In this document: one piece after another, positions 27,018 to 35,460 of the stretch
How positions within the stretch are numbered: the stretch's first letter is position 1
Layout of the letters: the number at the start of each line of letters is the position of its first letter
Assembly: GCF_041890415.1 (NCBI RefSeq)
Contig: NZ_CP169056.1
Coordinates: forward strand, 248,001-312,000
Direction of reading: 5' to 3'
Length of the DNA: 64,000 bases
From: Pseudoxanthomonas koreensis_A
GTDB lineage: Bacteria; Pseudomonadota; Gammaproteobacteria; Xanthomonadales; Xanthomonadaceae
Program-made: the position numbers and the translations under genes
The notes under the pieces: generated by a model
What the model saw: the letters and a program-made list of their open reading frames with translations, nothing else
Databases searched by the model: none
Told to the model about the DNA's origin: nothing

Positions 27018-27470
27018 GTGAAAGGATTTGTGCTGTTGTCCCTCGTGTTCGCCGCCGTGGCCATGCCCCAGGCAAAGGCCGAGGAAGTGGGCAAGTACGT
27101 GTATGCGTACGATGCAGATACCTACCGTGTACTGACGCTGCGTTACGGTCCGCAGGACGGGAACCAGATGCTGGTCAAGATCAGCGGCATCGACAATGAC
27201 CAGGATGGCAGGATCTACCTGCACACGAAGAAGTGCGACACCAGCAAGTGCGATGCCTACAAGTGGGTCACCACCGAGGTCCACAAGCCGGATGGGCACC
27301 AGTGGTTCACCATCTACAACCCCGGTGGCTGGAGCAGCGGCGACATCCTGCAGCCGTACCTGGTGGAACCGTCCGCCAGCGGCAAGGTCTACCTGCGCGA
27401 GAAGGTGCAGACCAATCTCGACCCGGAGTTCTTCCTTGCCAACTACAAGCGGCAGCAGGGCAAGAAGTAA
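27018..27470 (+). CDS. Small secreted protein of unknown function
   Basis: 150 residues, GTG start at 27018 with GGGAG eight bases upstream. Signal peptide MKGFVLLSLVFAAVAMPQAKA. The mature chain is beta-rich (VYAYDADTYRVLTLRYGPQDG, QMLVKISGIDNDQDGRIYLHTKKC) with two cysteines four residues apart (KKCDTSKCDAY). Not recognised. It lies 86 bases after the four-cysteine protein gene and is followed by a strong terminator at 27500. Confidence 0.7.
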   Translation: MKGFVLLSLVFAAVAMPQAKAEEVGKYVYAYDADTYRVLTLRYGPQDGNQMLVKISGIDNDQDGRIYLHTKKCDTSKCDAYKWVTTEVHKPDGHQWFTIYNPGGWSSGDILQPYLVEPSASGKVYLREKVQTNLDPEFFLANYKRQQGKK

Positions 27471-27499
27471 TCCCGGCGGGAATGGAGTTACAGCAGAAA

Positions 27500-27520
27500 G
27501 GGGCCCAACGGCCCCTTTTT
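27500..27520 (+). terminator. Rho-independent terminator after the 27018 gene
   Basis: GGGGCC (27500-27505), loop CAAC, GGCCCC (27510-27515), then TTTTT. Preceded by AAA, so it may act weakly in the other direction too. Confidence 0.88.
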
Positions 27521-27559
27521 GCTGTCGTCACGTCTGGGCACCCCGGACGCATGCCCCTC

Positions 27560-27791
27560 GACGTCCCCCGCATGTGGAAGCCGGTCTCGCCGGCGACCGT
27601 GGCGCGGCATGTCGTGTGGGACGTTGTGGCGCCCCTGAGGTCGCCCGCAAGACGGGCTCCTACAATCACGCCCTAGACGTCCCCCGCATGTAGGAGCCGG
27701 TCTCGCCGGCGACCGCGGCGCGTTGTGTCGTGTGGGGTGTTGTGGCGCCCCTGAGGTCGCCCGCAAGACGGGCTCCTGCAAAAAACGGGCG
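27560..27791. repeat. Two tandem 116-base units, each with paired REP palindromes
   Basis: The unit starting GACGTCCCCCGCATGT at 27560 recurs at 27676 with few changes. Each contains a forward REP (27573-27598; 27689-27714, core GCCGGTCTCGCCGGCGACC) and an inverted one (27639-27664; 27755-27780, GGTCGCCCGCAAGACGGGC). This is a BIME-like arrangement duplicated in tandem. Confidence 0.88.
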
Positions 27792-27845
27792 CCGCGCGCG
27801 CCCGGGACGTTACCCTTGCCGTCGCCCATGTGCCGGAACCCGACC

Positions 27846-28877
27846 ATGCCTGACCACCGCATCGCCCTTCGTGTCCGCCTGCTTGCCGGGCTTGCCCTGT
27901 TGACTGTGGCGCTGGCCGCCACTGCCGGCGATGTACCGGTGCAGCCGCGTCACTACCCGCTCACGTCCGATTCGCTGCAGCATGCCGATGTGCCGCGCGG
28001 CCAGCTGGAAGGGCCGTTCGAACTGCACAGCAAGGTCATCCCCGGCACCGTGCGCCGCTACTGGATCCACGTGCCGGCCAACCACGACCCGGCACGGCCG
28101 GCGAACCTGCTTGTGTTCCACGACGGCCAGCGCGCGACCAACCCGCAGGGCTCGCTGCGGGTGGGCAACGTGCTGGACAGCCTGGTTTACCGTGGCGACA
28201 TCCCGCTCACCATCGGCGTGTTCGTGACCCCGGGCCATCGCGCCGCGCAGTATCCGGACGACCTGGGCATGTCCAACCCGGACAACCGCGCGCAGGAGTA
28301 CGACGCGCTCGACGACACCTACTCACGCATGCTCATCGACGAGCTGCTGCCGCAGGTCGCCGCGCGCCATGCGCTGAGCGACGACCCGGCCCGGCGCGCC
28401 ATCGGCGGCACCAGCAGCGGCGCCATCGCCGCATTCACCGTGGCCTGGCACCGGCCGGACGTGTTCGGCAACGTGATCAGCTTCATCGGCAGCTATGTCT
28501 CCATCGGCTACCGGCCGGCGCAGGACGGCGTGCCGATGGTGCCGGGCGGCGACCTCTACCCGGGCATGATCCGCAAGAGCGGCATCCGCCCGCTGCGCAT
28601 CTTCCTGCAGGACGGCAGCAACGACCTGGACAACGAGCACGGCAACTGGTTCCTGGCCAACCAGCAGATGCTGGCCGCGCTGCACGGGGCCAACGCGCAG
28701 GCCGAGCGCAACGGCGACAGCGGCCCGCGCTACCAGGTGGCCCACGTGTGGGGCGAGGGCGGCCATTCGGACGACCATGGCGGCCAGCTGCTGCCTGACG
28801 TGCTGCGCTGGCTGTGGACGCCGGGCGCACCGCCGCCCGCGCACGCGGCCGACGGACCGGACCATCCGGCCGACTAG
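27846..28877 (+). CDS. Secreted esterase (esterase D / enterochelin esterase-like)
   Basis: 343 residues from MPDHRIALRVRLLAGLALLTVALAATAGD (signal peptide; an ATG six codons upstream is an alternative). The region GTVRRYWIHVPANHDPARPANLLVFHDGQ is the start of the esterase fold. The nucleophile motif is GGTSSGAIAAFTVAWHRPDVFG (GxSxG), the acid is probably in RIFLQDGSNDLDN, and the His is in WGEGGHSDDHGG. These features fit the PF00756 family (feruloyl and siderophore esterases). The stop codon overlaps that of the convergent DUF1593 gene (CTAG). Confidence 0.87.
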   Translation: MPDHRIALRVRLLAGLALLTVALAATAGDVPVQPRHYPLTSDSLQHADVPRGQLEGPFELHSKVIPGTVRRYWIHVPANHDPARPANLLVFHDGQRATNPQGSLRVGNVLDSLVYRGDIPLTIGVFVTPGHRAAQYPDDLGMSNPDNRAQEYDALDDTYSRMLIDELLPQVAARHALSDDPARRAIGGTSSGAIAAFTVAWHRPDVFGNVISFIGSYVSIGYRPAQDGVPMVPGGDLYPGMIRKSGIRPLRIFLQDGSNDLDNEHGNWFLANQQMLAALHGANAQAERNGDSGPRYQVAHVWGEGGHSDDHGGQLLPDVLRWLWTPGAPPPAHAADGPDHPAD

Positions 28878-30337
28878 GGCTCCACGTTGACGATCACCCG
28901 CCGGTAGCGGGTGAGCGCGGGGCTGCCGCGGTCGCTGACCTGGACGATGAAGTGCGCCTGCTGCGGCCGCTCGACCGTGGGTGCGAGCAGGCGCACGGTC
29001 TGCATGTTCTCGGCGCCATCCAGGTCCCATGCGCGGTCCTGGCCACCGGGTTCGGGATAGTGGAACCACAGGTATTGCAGGCTGTCGCCGTCCGGATCGG
29101 TGGTGCCGGCCGCGCTGAGGGTGAGCCGTTCGCCGGCGCGCACGCGCAACTGCTGCGGATGCGCCAGCCGGACCTGCGGAGGGTGGTTGGCCTCGGCAGG
29201 GCCGAGGATGGTCCAGTCCATGCGCGCGGCGAAATCGTTCTGGAACGCGGCGCGCCAGCGCCACACTGTGGTGCGGTAGCCGGTGTCGCTGCGTGCGCCG
29301 CGCACCACGCTGCGCCCGTAGCGGCCGGGCTCGTAGGGGATGTAGGTGTCGATGGCGTTGGTCCAGATCGGTCGCGTTTCCGCCAGCACCGGCACGCCGC
29401 CGGTAAAGCCGTCCGGGTCGGTGTCGGCCAGTGCCGGGATGCGCAGTTCGTAGCGTCCGCCCCAGCCACCCCAATCCGGATGCTCCGGTGCATGCAGGCC
29501 ATTGGGGATCAGCGACAGGAAGCTGGGCGTGTCGCCTTCCACGCCGTAGGCCACGTCCGGATAGGCGCTGCCCAGCGGGCCGTGGCCCTGCTGGATGTGG
29601 CGGGCGATCCAGTCGTTGGACAGTTCCGGGTGGTCGAAGCCGGGCTCGGGTTGCATGATCCCGCGCCAGGTGGCCGCGTCGTAGCCGCCCGGGCTGACGA
29701 TGTAGAACAGCTCGGGAAACTCGCGCCGGATCCAAGCGCCGCTGTCGTCCTGGTCGGAGATCGCGTACACGCGCAGGCGTGACAGCAGCCCGGGCAGCGC
29801 ATCGGCATCGTGGCTGGCGCGCAGGCGGTGCAACGCCTGGGCCAGGGTGTTGGCTCCGCCCCACACCGCGACCCACAGCGGGCGCGGATCATCGGCCTTG
29901 ATCCGTTCGATCAGCAGGTCCGATCCGGGCGTGTCGTGGCCTTCGCCCACCGCGGCCATGCCGTAAACCGGCGCACCGGCGCGCACCTTCGCCTTGAGCT
30001 GCGCGGCGTCGGGGAAGCCCGGTTCGTGCAGCAGCAGGTTGGGCTGCACTCGTGCGTACAGGTCGAGGATGTGGTGGATCGATCCGGGCGAGACCCGGCC
30101 GCGCTGGTGGATGGAGGTGGTGGCCACCAGGCCTTCGATGTCGATCACGTTGGCGTACAGCACCAGGCGGATCAGCGACTGGGTGTCGTCGGGCTCGTTC
30201 TCGATGTCGGTCAGCACCAGCAGCCGGTGCCTGGGTTCGGCCGGTTGAACGGGCGCGGACGTGGACGTGGACATGGCCGCAGCCGGCCATGCGGCGATGA
30301 GGGCCAGGATCAGTGCGGTGGCGGGCCACGGGGCCAT
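28874..30337 (-). CDS. DUF1593 (Sde182-like, nucleoside hydrolase fold) secreted protein
   Basis: 487 residues with a signal peptide (MAPWPATALILALIAAWPAAA) and a good ribosome site (CAGGAGCTTCC). The N-terminal domain begins RHRLLVLTDIENEPDDTQSLIRLVLYAN, an aspartate cluster like the calcium site of nucleoside hydrolases, and continues with PLWVAVWGGANTLAQAL. The C-terminal ~90 residues form an Ig-like beta domain (VRLAHPQQLRVRAGERLTLSAAGTTDPDGD). This two-domain layout is that of the cellulose-binding protein Sde182. Possibly acts on polysaccharide or nucleoside-like glycosides outside the cytoplasm; activity not established. Confidence 0.85.
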   Translation of the reverse strand: MAPWPATALILALIAAWPAAAMSTSTSAPVQPAEPRHRLLVLTDIENEPDDTQSLIRLVLYANVIDIEGLVATTSIHQRGRVSPGSIHHILDLYARVQPNLLLHEPGFPDAAQLKAKVRAGAPVYGMAAVGEGHDTPGSDLLIERIKADDPRPLWVAVWGGANTLAQALHRLRASHDADALPGLLSRLRVYAISDQDDSGAWIRREFPELFYIVSPGGYDAATWRGIMQPEPGFDHPELSNDWIARHIQQGHGPLGSAYPDVAYGVEGDTPSFLSLIPNGLHAPEHPDWGGWGGRYELRIPALADTDPDGFTGGVPVLAETRPIWTNAIDTYIPYEPGRYGRSVVRGARSDTGYRTTVWRWRAAFQNDFAARMDWTILGPAEANHPPQVRLAHPQQLRVRAGERLTLSAAGTTDPDGDSLQYLWFHYPEPGGQDRAWDLDGAENMQTVRLLAPTVERPQQAHFIVQVSDRGSPALTRYRRVIVNVEP

Positions 30338-30569
30338 GGAAGCTCCTGCAGGTGTCGGGCACCGCAAGGGTATGCGCAACCGGCGCCGGTTGCGCAGGCG
30401 GCCGATGCCACGCCGTGTCCTCACGCGCACACCGCGAAACCGACACCGCACTGAACAGCCTTGGCGCATCGACAACGGCCGGCGCGCAGGCGACGGCGGA
30501 TTCACGCCGCTGCCTCCACTGTGGTCCGCACACCTGCATTGGCGGGCACAACGACAAATGGAGGCACAC

Positions 30570-31376
30570 GTGGACAGGCATGACGGCAACAAGGTGGACA
30601 GGCATGACGACAACCAGGCCCGCGATCTCAATCGTGATCCGCTCAGCGGCACCCCCGGTTCGCACCCGGTCGGCGTGGGCGTTGGCGGGGTAGGCGGCGC
30701 TGCGGCCGGTGCGGTGATCGGCGCCATCGGCGGCCCGCTGGGCATGCTGATCGGTGGCGGCATCGGCACCCTGGTGGGCGCGGCCGCCGGCAAGGGCGTG
30801 GCCGAGCGCATCGACCCGACCGGCGAGGAGGAGTTCTGGCGCGAAACCCACAGCACGCGCCCGTACCACGACGCGCGCTTCGACTACGAGAACGACTACG
30901 CGCCGGCCTACCGTTACGGCGTGGATGCGCGCAGCAACATGACCGACCGCTCCTGGGACGCGGGCCTGGAGCAGGAGCTTGGCGCCGGCTGGGGCCAGGT
31001 GCGTGGCGAGTCGAAGCTGGAATGGGACCACGCGCGCGATGCGGTACGCGATGCCTGGGATCGCAGCGACCGCACCTTCCGCGCCTACGCCACCACCGAT
31101 CGCTACTACGCCGACCAGTTCGAGGGCGTGGACTATCGCGATCGTGACAGCAGCTACGACGACTACCGGCCGGCGTACCGCTACGGCACCCAGGCACGTT
31201 CGCGCTATGGCAACCGCAGCTGGGACGACGACCTGGAGAGCGAACTGGCGACCGGCTGGGAGCGCTCGCGCGACAGTTCGCCGCTGAGCTGGGACAAGGC
31301 ACGCTTTGCGGTGCGTGACGCCTGGCACGGCGTGGAACGCGCGTTGCCCGGCGATGCCGACCGCGACGGCCGCTGA
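30570..31376 (+). CDS. Glycine-zipper protein with two tandem ~65-residue repeats
   Basis: 268 residues from the GTG at 30570, which has GGAGG five bases upstream; the ATG at 30558 lies within that ribosome site and is less likely. A Gly/Ala-rich hydrophobic zipper (VGVGVGGVGGAAAGAVIGAIGGPLG...GGGIGTLVGAAAGKGVAE) precedes two copies of a unit: DYAPAYRYGVDARSN...DRSWDAGLEQELGAGW...LEWDHARDAVRDAWDR and DYRPAYRYGTQARSR...NRSWDDDLESELATGW...LSWDKARFAVRDAWHG. Not a named family as far as recognised. Likely membrane-associated through the zipper; possibly a stress protein. Confidence 0.75.
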   Translation: MDRHDGNKVDRHDDNQARDLNRDPLSGTPGSHPVGVGVGGVGGAAAGAVIGAIGGPLGMLIGGGIGTLVGAAAGKGVAERIDPTGEEEFWRETHSTRPYHDARFDYENDYAPAYRYGVDARSNMTDRSWDAGLEQELGAGWGQVRGESKLEWDHARDAVRDAWDRSDRTFRAYATTDRYYADQFEGVDYRDRDSSYDDYRPAYRYGTQARSRYGNRSWDDDLESELATGWERSRDSSPLSWDKARFAVRDAWHGVERALPGDADRDGR

Positions 31377-31524
31377 GCCTTTGCGGTAATGCAATGATGC
31401 GGTGACGCGGATGCGTCGCTGTGCAGGTGCGTGCACCGGTGCAGCGGCGCATCCGTTCAAGTGGCAACCCGGCTATGCTTTGCGCACGTCGATTCCGGCG
31501 CTGGCCGTCGGCCGGGGAGAAACC

Positions 31525-32040
31525 ATGTCGCAATCCTGGCCGCTGGCGTGGCTGGCACTGCTGGTCATGCCGCTGCTGGCCGTGGCCGCGGTGGTGATGT
31601 ACCTGCGCGGCTCGGCGCGCGGCACCGTGCAGGTGCTGCACGTGGCAGGCTCCGCGTTCCTGTTCGCGGTGCTGGGCCCGCCACTGGGGGCGCTGCTGCT
31701 GGGCGTGCCGGCGGTGGTGCAGATGGGCGGCCCCGACGCCGGCACGATGTTGCTGTTCGTGGTGGCGATGTCCTACGTCCCGGGATTCATCCCGGCCCTG
31801 GTCGGTGGTGCCTGCATGGGCCTGCTGCGGCAGGTGCTCGGTCCGTGGGCGCGGGTCGGCGCGTCGGCGCTGGTGTGCGCGTTGGCCGCAGTCGCGTTCG
31901 GCCTGGGTGCGCTGGGCCTGGGCATGGCCAGCGCGCCGATGATGGGCGGCCTGGGTGGCGCCTCCGGTGCGCTGCTGGAAGGCGGCTGGCTGTGGTGGGC
32001 ACGGCGGCGGCGCCGGCGCGCGGCCGCAGTCGTTTCCTGA
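31525..32040 (+). CDS. Integral membrane protein, 171 residues
   Basis: ATG after GGGGAGAAACC. Five or so hydrophobic segments (LAWLALLVMPLLAVAAVVMYL, GSAFLFAVLGPPLGALLLGV, TMLLFVVAMSYVPGFIPALVGG, GASALVCALAAVAFGLGALGLG, APMMGGLGGASGALLEGGWLWW) and an Arg-rich C-terminus (RRRRRRAAAVVS). No family recognised. It stands alone on the plus strand between the glycine-zipper and kelch genes. Confidence 0.7.
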   Translation: MSQSWPLAWLALLVMPLLAVAAVVMYLRGSARGTVQVLHVAGSAFLFAVLGPPLGALLLGVPAVVQMGGPDAGTMLLFVVAMSYVPGFIPALVGGACMGLLRQVLGPWARVGASALVCALAAVAFGLGALGLGMASAPMMGGLGGASGALLEGGWLWWARRRRRRAAAVVS

Positions 32041-32191
32041 CCGGCGCTGCGTACCCGTCGCGCGCAGCATCCATGCCGGCGTGCGGCCGCAGCCCGGCCG
32101 GCGACGCGGTTACCATGGCGGCGTGCGCGCATGGCTGCATGCCGCGCCATCACCCTGCGCGTACGCGCCCGACCCACGACAGGACATCCGC

Positions 32192-33253
32192 ATGCCCAAG
32201 GCCGACCTCCCGCCCCGTCATCCTGCCGCAGCACTGCTTGTCGCCACGGCCGCTGCGGTCGCCGCGCTGTGGCTGCCGGCCACCGCACTGGCCGATGGAC
32301 CCGCCCCGGCCACGCAGGGCGCGGCCCATGCCCACGGGGAGCCGGCGCTGGCCTGGTCGGTGCCGGCCACCATCGGCACGCCCACCGCGCGCCATGAAAA
32401 CGGCATGGCGGCGGTGGACGGTCGCCTGTACCTGGTCGGCGGGCGCGGCGAGCGCCCGGTGGACGTGTACGACCCGGCCACCGCGCGCTGGATCCCGGCG
32501 TCCGCGCCGCCGCTGGAAATCCACCACCTGCAGGCGGTGGCGCACGAGGGGCGCATGTATGTGCTGGGTGCCTTCACCGGCGGCTTCCCCGAGGAGCAGC
32601 CGCTGACCCACGTGCTGGTCTACGACCCCGCCAGCGACCGCTGGAGCCAGGGCGCGGAGATCCCCGCACACCGTCGCCGCGGCGCGGCCGGCGTGGTCGT
32701 GCACGAAGGCCTGATCTACGTGGTCGGCGGCAATACCCGCGGCCACATGAGTGGTTACGTGCCGTGGCTGGACGTGCTTGATCCGAGCACAGGCCAGTGG
32801 CGCGAATTGGCCGATGCGCCGCGCGCGCGCGACCACTTCCATGCCGTGGTGCTGGACGGCAGGCTCTACGCTGCCGGCGGACGGCGCACCTCGCACGACA
32901 CCGGCGACACCTTGTCGATGACCATTCCCGAAGTGGACGTGTACGACTTTGCCAGCGGCCAGTGGCAGACGCTGGCCGCGCCGCTGCCCACCCCGCGTGC
33001 CGGCACTGCCGCCGTGGCCACGGACGGGCGGGTGGTCGTGATGGGCGGCGAAAGCGCGCGCCAGGTGCCGGCGCACAGCGAGGTCGAAGCCTATGACCCG
33101 GCCACCGGCCAGTGGGCCACCTTGCAGGCCCTGCCGCGTGGCCGCCATGGCACCCAGGCGGCGATGCTGGGCGACGAACTGCACGTGGCCGCCGGCAGCG
33201 GCGACCGCGGCGGCGGCCCCGAGCTGGATGACCACCACGTGCTGGCTCGCTAG
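32192..33253 (+). CDS. Secreted kelch-repeat beta-propeller protein
   Basis: 353 residues; AGGACATCCGC precedes the ATG. Signal peptide (about 1-34, ALLVATAAAVAALWLPATALA). Five or six kelch repeats are visible, each with a GG after a beta strand and a following tyrosine/tryptophan pattern: GRLYLVGGRGERPVDVYDPATARW, EGLIYVVGGNTRG...LDVLDPSTGQW, GRLYAAGGRRTS...VDVYDFASGQW, GRVVVMGGESAR...VEAYDPATGQW. Related to the galactose oxidase/kelch propellers, sometimes sialic-acid mutarotases (NanM), but without a sialate gene nearby. Likely periplasmic or exported. Confidence 0.87.
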   Translation: MPKADLPPRHPAAALLVATAAAVAALWLPATALADGPAPATQGAAHAHGEPALAWSVPATIGTPTARHENGMAAVDGRLYLVGGRGERPVDVYDPATARWIPASAPPLEIHHLQAVAHEGRMYVLGAFTGGFPEEQPLTHVLVYDPASDRWSQGAEIPAHRRRGAAGVVVHEGLIYVVGGNTRGHMSGYVPWLDVLDPSTGQWRELADAPRARDHFHAVVLDGRLYAAGGRRTSHDTGDTLSMTIPEVDVYDFASGQWQTLAAPLPTPRAGTAAVATDGRVVVMGGESARQVPAHSEVEAYDPATGQWATLQALPRGRHGTQAAMLGDELHVAAGSGDRGGGPELDDHHVLAR

Positions 33254-33336
33254 GGTCGGCCGGCTGGCGTAAGGTGCATGCAGGCAGCCTGCCCGGCACC
33301 CGGCGTGGCAGGATTCCGCAACCCAAAGGGGGGACC

Positions 33337-34041
33337 ATGAAGCAGATAATGATCATCGCCGGCCTGCTGGCCATTGCCTTGCCGGCCAGCGCGTCGGAGG
33401 CCTTGCGCGCCTTCCAGTCGACCCAGGGGGGCGTGTACGTGCATTACGAACGCGCCACTGCCGGCGAGGACGCGTTTGCGCGCCTGACCGCCGCCGGCAA
33501 CACGCCGGTGTACGTGGTGCCGGTGGCGCCGGCGCCCAATGACGCAGCCGGCCGCCAGCTGGCGCAAAGCTATGCCGATGCGCTGCGCGCCGTGCTTCCG
33601 GGTGCGGTGCTGGGCGATGCGGCGGCGCTGCCGGCCGAGGGCTACGTGGTGGAAGTGGACGTGGCCCAACTGGAAGACCGGCTGGAAGTGAGCGAGCAGG
33701 TGTTTGCCACCGGCGGTGCCGCCACGGTATGCAGCTCGGTCGGCAACACCGTCGAATGCAAGGTGGCCGGCACCGGCCCGGTGCCGATGGGCACCCGCAC
33801 CGCCGAGCAGGCCGGCCAGCGGGTGGAGGCGCGGCTGCGCCTGTCCCGGCTCGAGAACGGCGCGCTCTCGCCGGTGTACGACGACACCTACGTGATCCGC
33901 TACACCGAAGCCAACTGCCGCAACGGCATGGCTGCCGCGATCACCCTGGCCGAGGCGCTGGCCGTGGACGCGCTGTCGGTCGAGCCGGTGAACATCCGCT
34001 TCCAGAGCCGGGGCGGTCCGCTGCGCTGCGACCGCCGCTGA
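33337..34041 (+). CDS. Secreted four-cysteine protein (paralogue of the gene at 26206)
   Basis: 234 residues with a signal peptide (MKQIMIIAGLLAIALPASA). Four cysteines in patterns TVCSSVGNTVECKV, EANCRN and LRCD match those of the 26206 protein, as does the stretch VYDDTYVIRYTEANC. Both begin their mature part with ...Y-x-R/H-Y-E-R-A (TLKYERAVG; YVHYERATA). No known domain. AAAGGGGGGACC precedes the ATG. The two genes lie about 6.4 kb apart in the same orientation, so they are diverged copies. Confidence 0.75.
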   Translation: MKQIMIIAGLLAIALPASASEALRAFQSTQGGVYVHYERATAGEDAFARLTAAGNTPVYVVPVAPAPNDAAGRQLAQSYADALRAVLPGAVLGDAAALPAEGYVVEVDVAQLEDRLEVSEQVFATGGAATVCSSVGNTVECKVAGTGPVPMGTRTAEQAGQRVEARLRLSRLENGALSPVYDDTYVIRYTEANCRNGMAAAITLAEALAVDALSVEPVNIRFQSRGGPLRCDRR

Positions 34042-34090
34042 ACTTCGCAGGCAAGGCCGGGGCGCGCCTGGGTGCCGCCCCGGCCAGCGG

Positions 34091-35431
34091 TCAGTGCGGT
34101 AGCTCCAGGTCGTCCAGCAACGCGCGCAGGAAACGCACGGCCTCGCCGCCGGTGGCGGCGCGGTGGTCGAAGCTCAGCGAGATCGGCAGGCGCCGATGCA
34201 CCTCGATGCCGCCCATCACCGCGACCACGTCGTGGCTGAGGCGGCCTGCGCCGACGATGGCCACGCACGGCGGCACCACCACCGGGGTGGCATAGCGGCC
34301 GGCGAACATGCCGAAGTTGGACAGCGAGATGGTGTGGCCGGACAGCTCGCTGGCCGGGATGCTGCGGTCGCCGACCTGGCTGCGCAGGCGTTCGATCCCG
34401 GCGCGGATGCCGGCCGGGTCGAGCATGTCGGCGTTGCGCAGCGCAGGCACGAACAGGCCATCGGCGGTGTCCATGGCGATGCCGATATCCACCTGCTGGT
34501 GGCGGGTGACGGTCAGTGCCTGGCCGTCGAACCAGGCGTTGAGCGCCGGCATCGCGCGCGCGCCGGCGACAATGGCGCGGATCAGGCGTGCGGTGATGTC
34601 CTGGCGGCCGACCCAGGCGTGCAGGTCGGCATCGTCCACCACCGTGGTCGGCACCACCTGGGCATGGGCGTCGGCCATGACCCGGGCCATGTTGCGGCGC
34701 ACGCCCTTGAGCTGCTCGGGCTGGCCACTGGCGGTGCTGGCGTCGTCGCCTGGCGGGCGGGTGCGCATCGGCTTGCCGGCGGCCGACAGGGCGGTGCGCC
34801 CGGCACCGCCTGCCGCCCGCGGCGGGGCGTGCGAGGGCGGCGGCGCAAGCAGGGTGGCCGGATCGGCCGCGGCGCGCTTGACGTCGGCCTGGGTGACGGT
34901 GCCGTCCGGACCGCTGGCACGCACCCGGGCCAGGTCCACGCCGAGCTTGCGCGCCAGCGCGCGCACCGCCGGCATCGCCTTGACTCCGCCTACCGCGACC
35001 GCGCGCTCGCGATGCAGGGTGTCGGAGCTGTGCACGGCGCCGACCACGGTGCCGGCATCGCCGCCCCGTGCTTCCGACGGCCCCGGCTGCACCGCCAGCT
35101 CGCCGCCATCGTCGCTGGCAACGGCCTTGGCCGCCGGCCGCTGGTGGTGCCCGGTGTCCTGGCCCTGGGCACGCTGCGGCTGGTCCGGGTCCAGCTCGAA
35201 CTCGGCCAGCATGTGCCCGGTGACGACCACCGCGCCGGCCTCGCCGGCCAGCCTGACCACCTTGCCCGAGACCGGCGACGGCACCTCGACCACCGCCTTG
35301 GCGGTTTCCATCGACACCAGCGGCGCGTCCAGCGCCACGCTGTCGCCTTCCTTCACGTACCACTCCACGATGGTCGCGTCCGGCAGGCCCTCGCCCAGGT
35401 CGGGCAGCTGGAAGGTGGTGTGCTTGCTCAT
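34091..35431 (-). CDS. Branched-chain 2-oxoacid dehydrogenase E2 (dihydrolipoyl acyltransferase)
   Basis: 446 residues from MSKHTTFQLPDLGEGLPDA, GAGGGATCC upstream. One lipoyl domain (lipoylated Lys45 in SMETAKAVVEV), an Ala/Pro linker, a subunit-binding domain (MPAVRALARKLGVDLARVRASGPDGTVTQADVKRA), and the acyltransferase core. The catalytic region reads SLSFDHRAATGGEAVRFL: the His is kept but the usual HxxxDG has Thr where Asp is normal. The protein transfers the acyl group from E1 to CoA in valine, leucine and isoleucine catabolism. Third gene of the E1alpha-E1beta-E2 unit; no E3 gene is adjacent. Confidence 0.92.
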   Translation of the reverse strand: MSKHTTFQLPDLGEGLPDATIVEWYVKEGDSVALDAPLVSMETAKAVVEVPSPVSGKVVRLAGEAGAVVVTGHMLAEFELDPDQPQRAQGQDTGHHQRPAAKAVASDDGGELAVQPGPSEARGGDAGTVVGAVHSSDTLHRERAVAVGGVKAMPAVRALARKLGVDLARVRASGPDGTVTQADVKRAAADPATLLAPPPSHAPPRAAGGAGRTALSAAGKPMRTRPPGDDASTASGQPEQLKGVRRNMARVMADAHAQVVPTTVVDDADLHAWVGRQDITARLIRAIVAGARAMPALNAWFDGQALTVTRHQQVDIGIAMDTADGLFVPALRNADMLDPAGIRAGIERLRSQVGDRSIPASELSGHTISLSNFGMFAGRYATPVVVPPCVAIVGAGRLSHDVVAVMGGIEVHRRLPISLSFDHRAATGGEAVRFLRALLDDLELPH

Positions 35432-35460
35432 GGATCCCTCGGAAGATGTGTGCGCCGCCG

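Larger units (their letters stand above)
27471..27845. other. Intergenic region: terminator and tandem REP array
   Basis: 375 bases without a gene. It holds the terminator at 27500-27520 and two tandem 116-base units, each carrying a pair of opposed REP palindromes, then the leader of the esterase gene. Confidence 0.8.
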
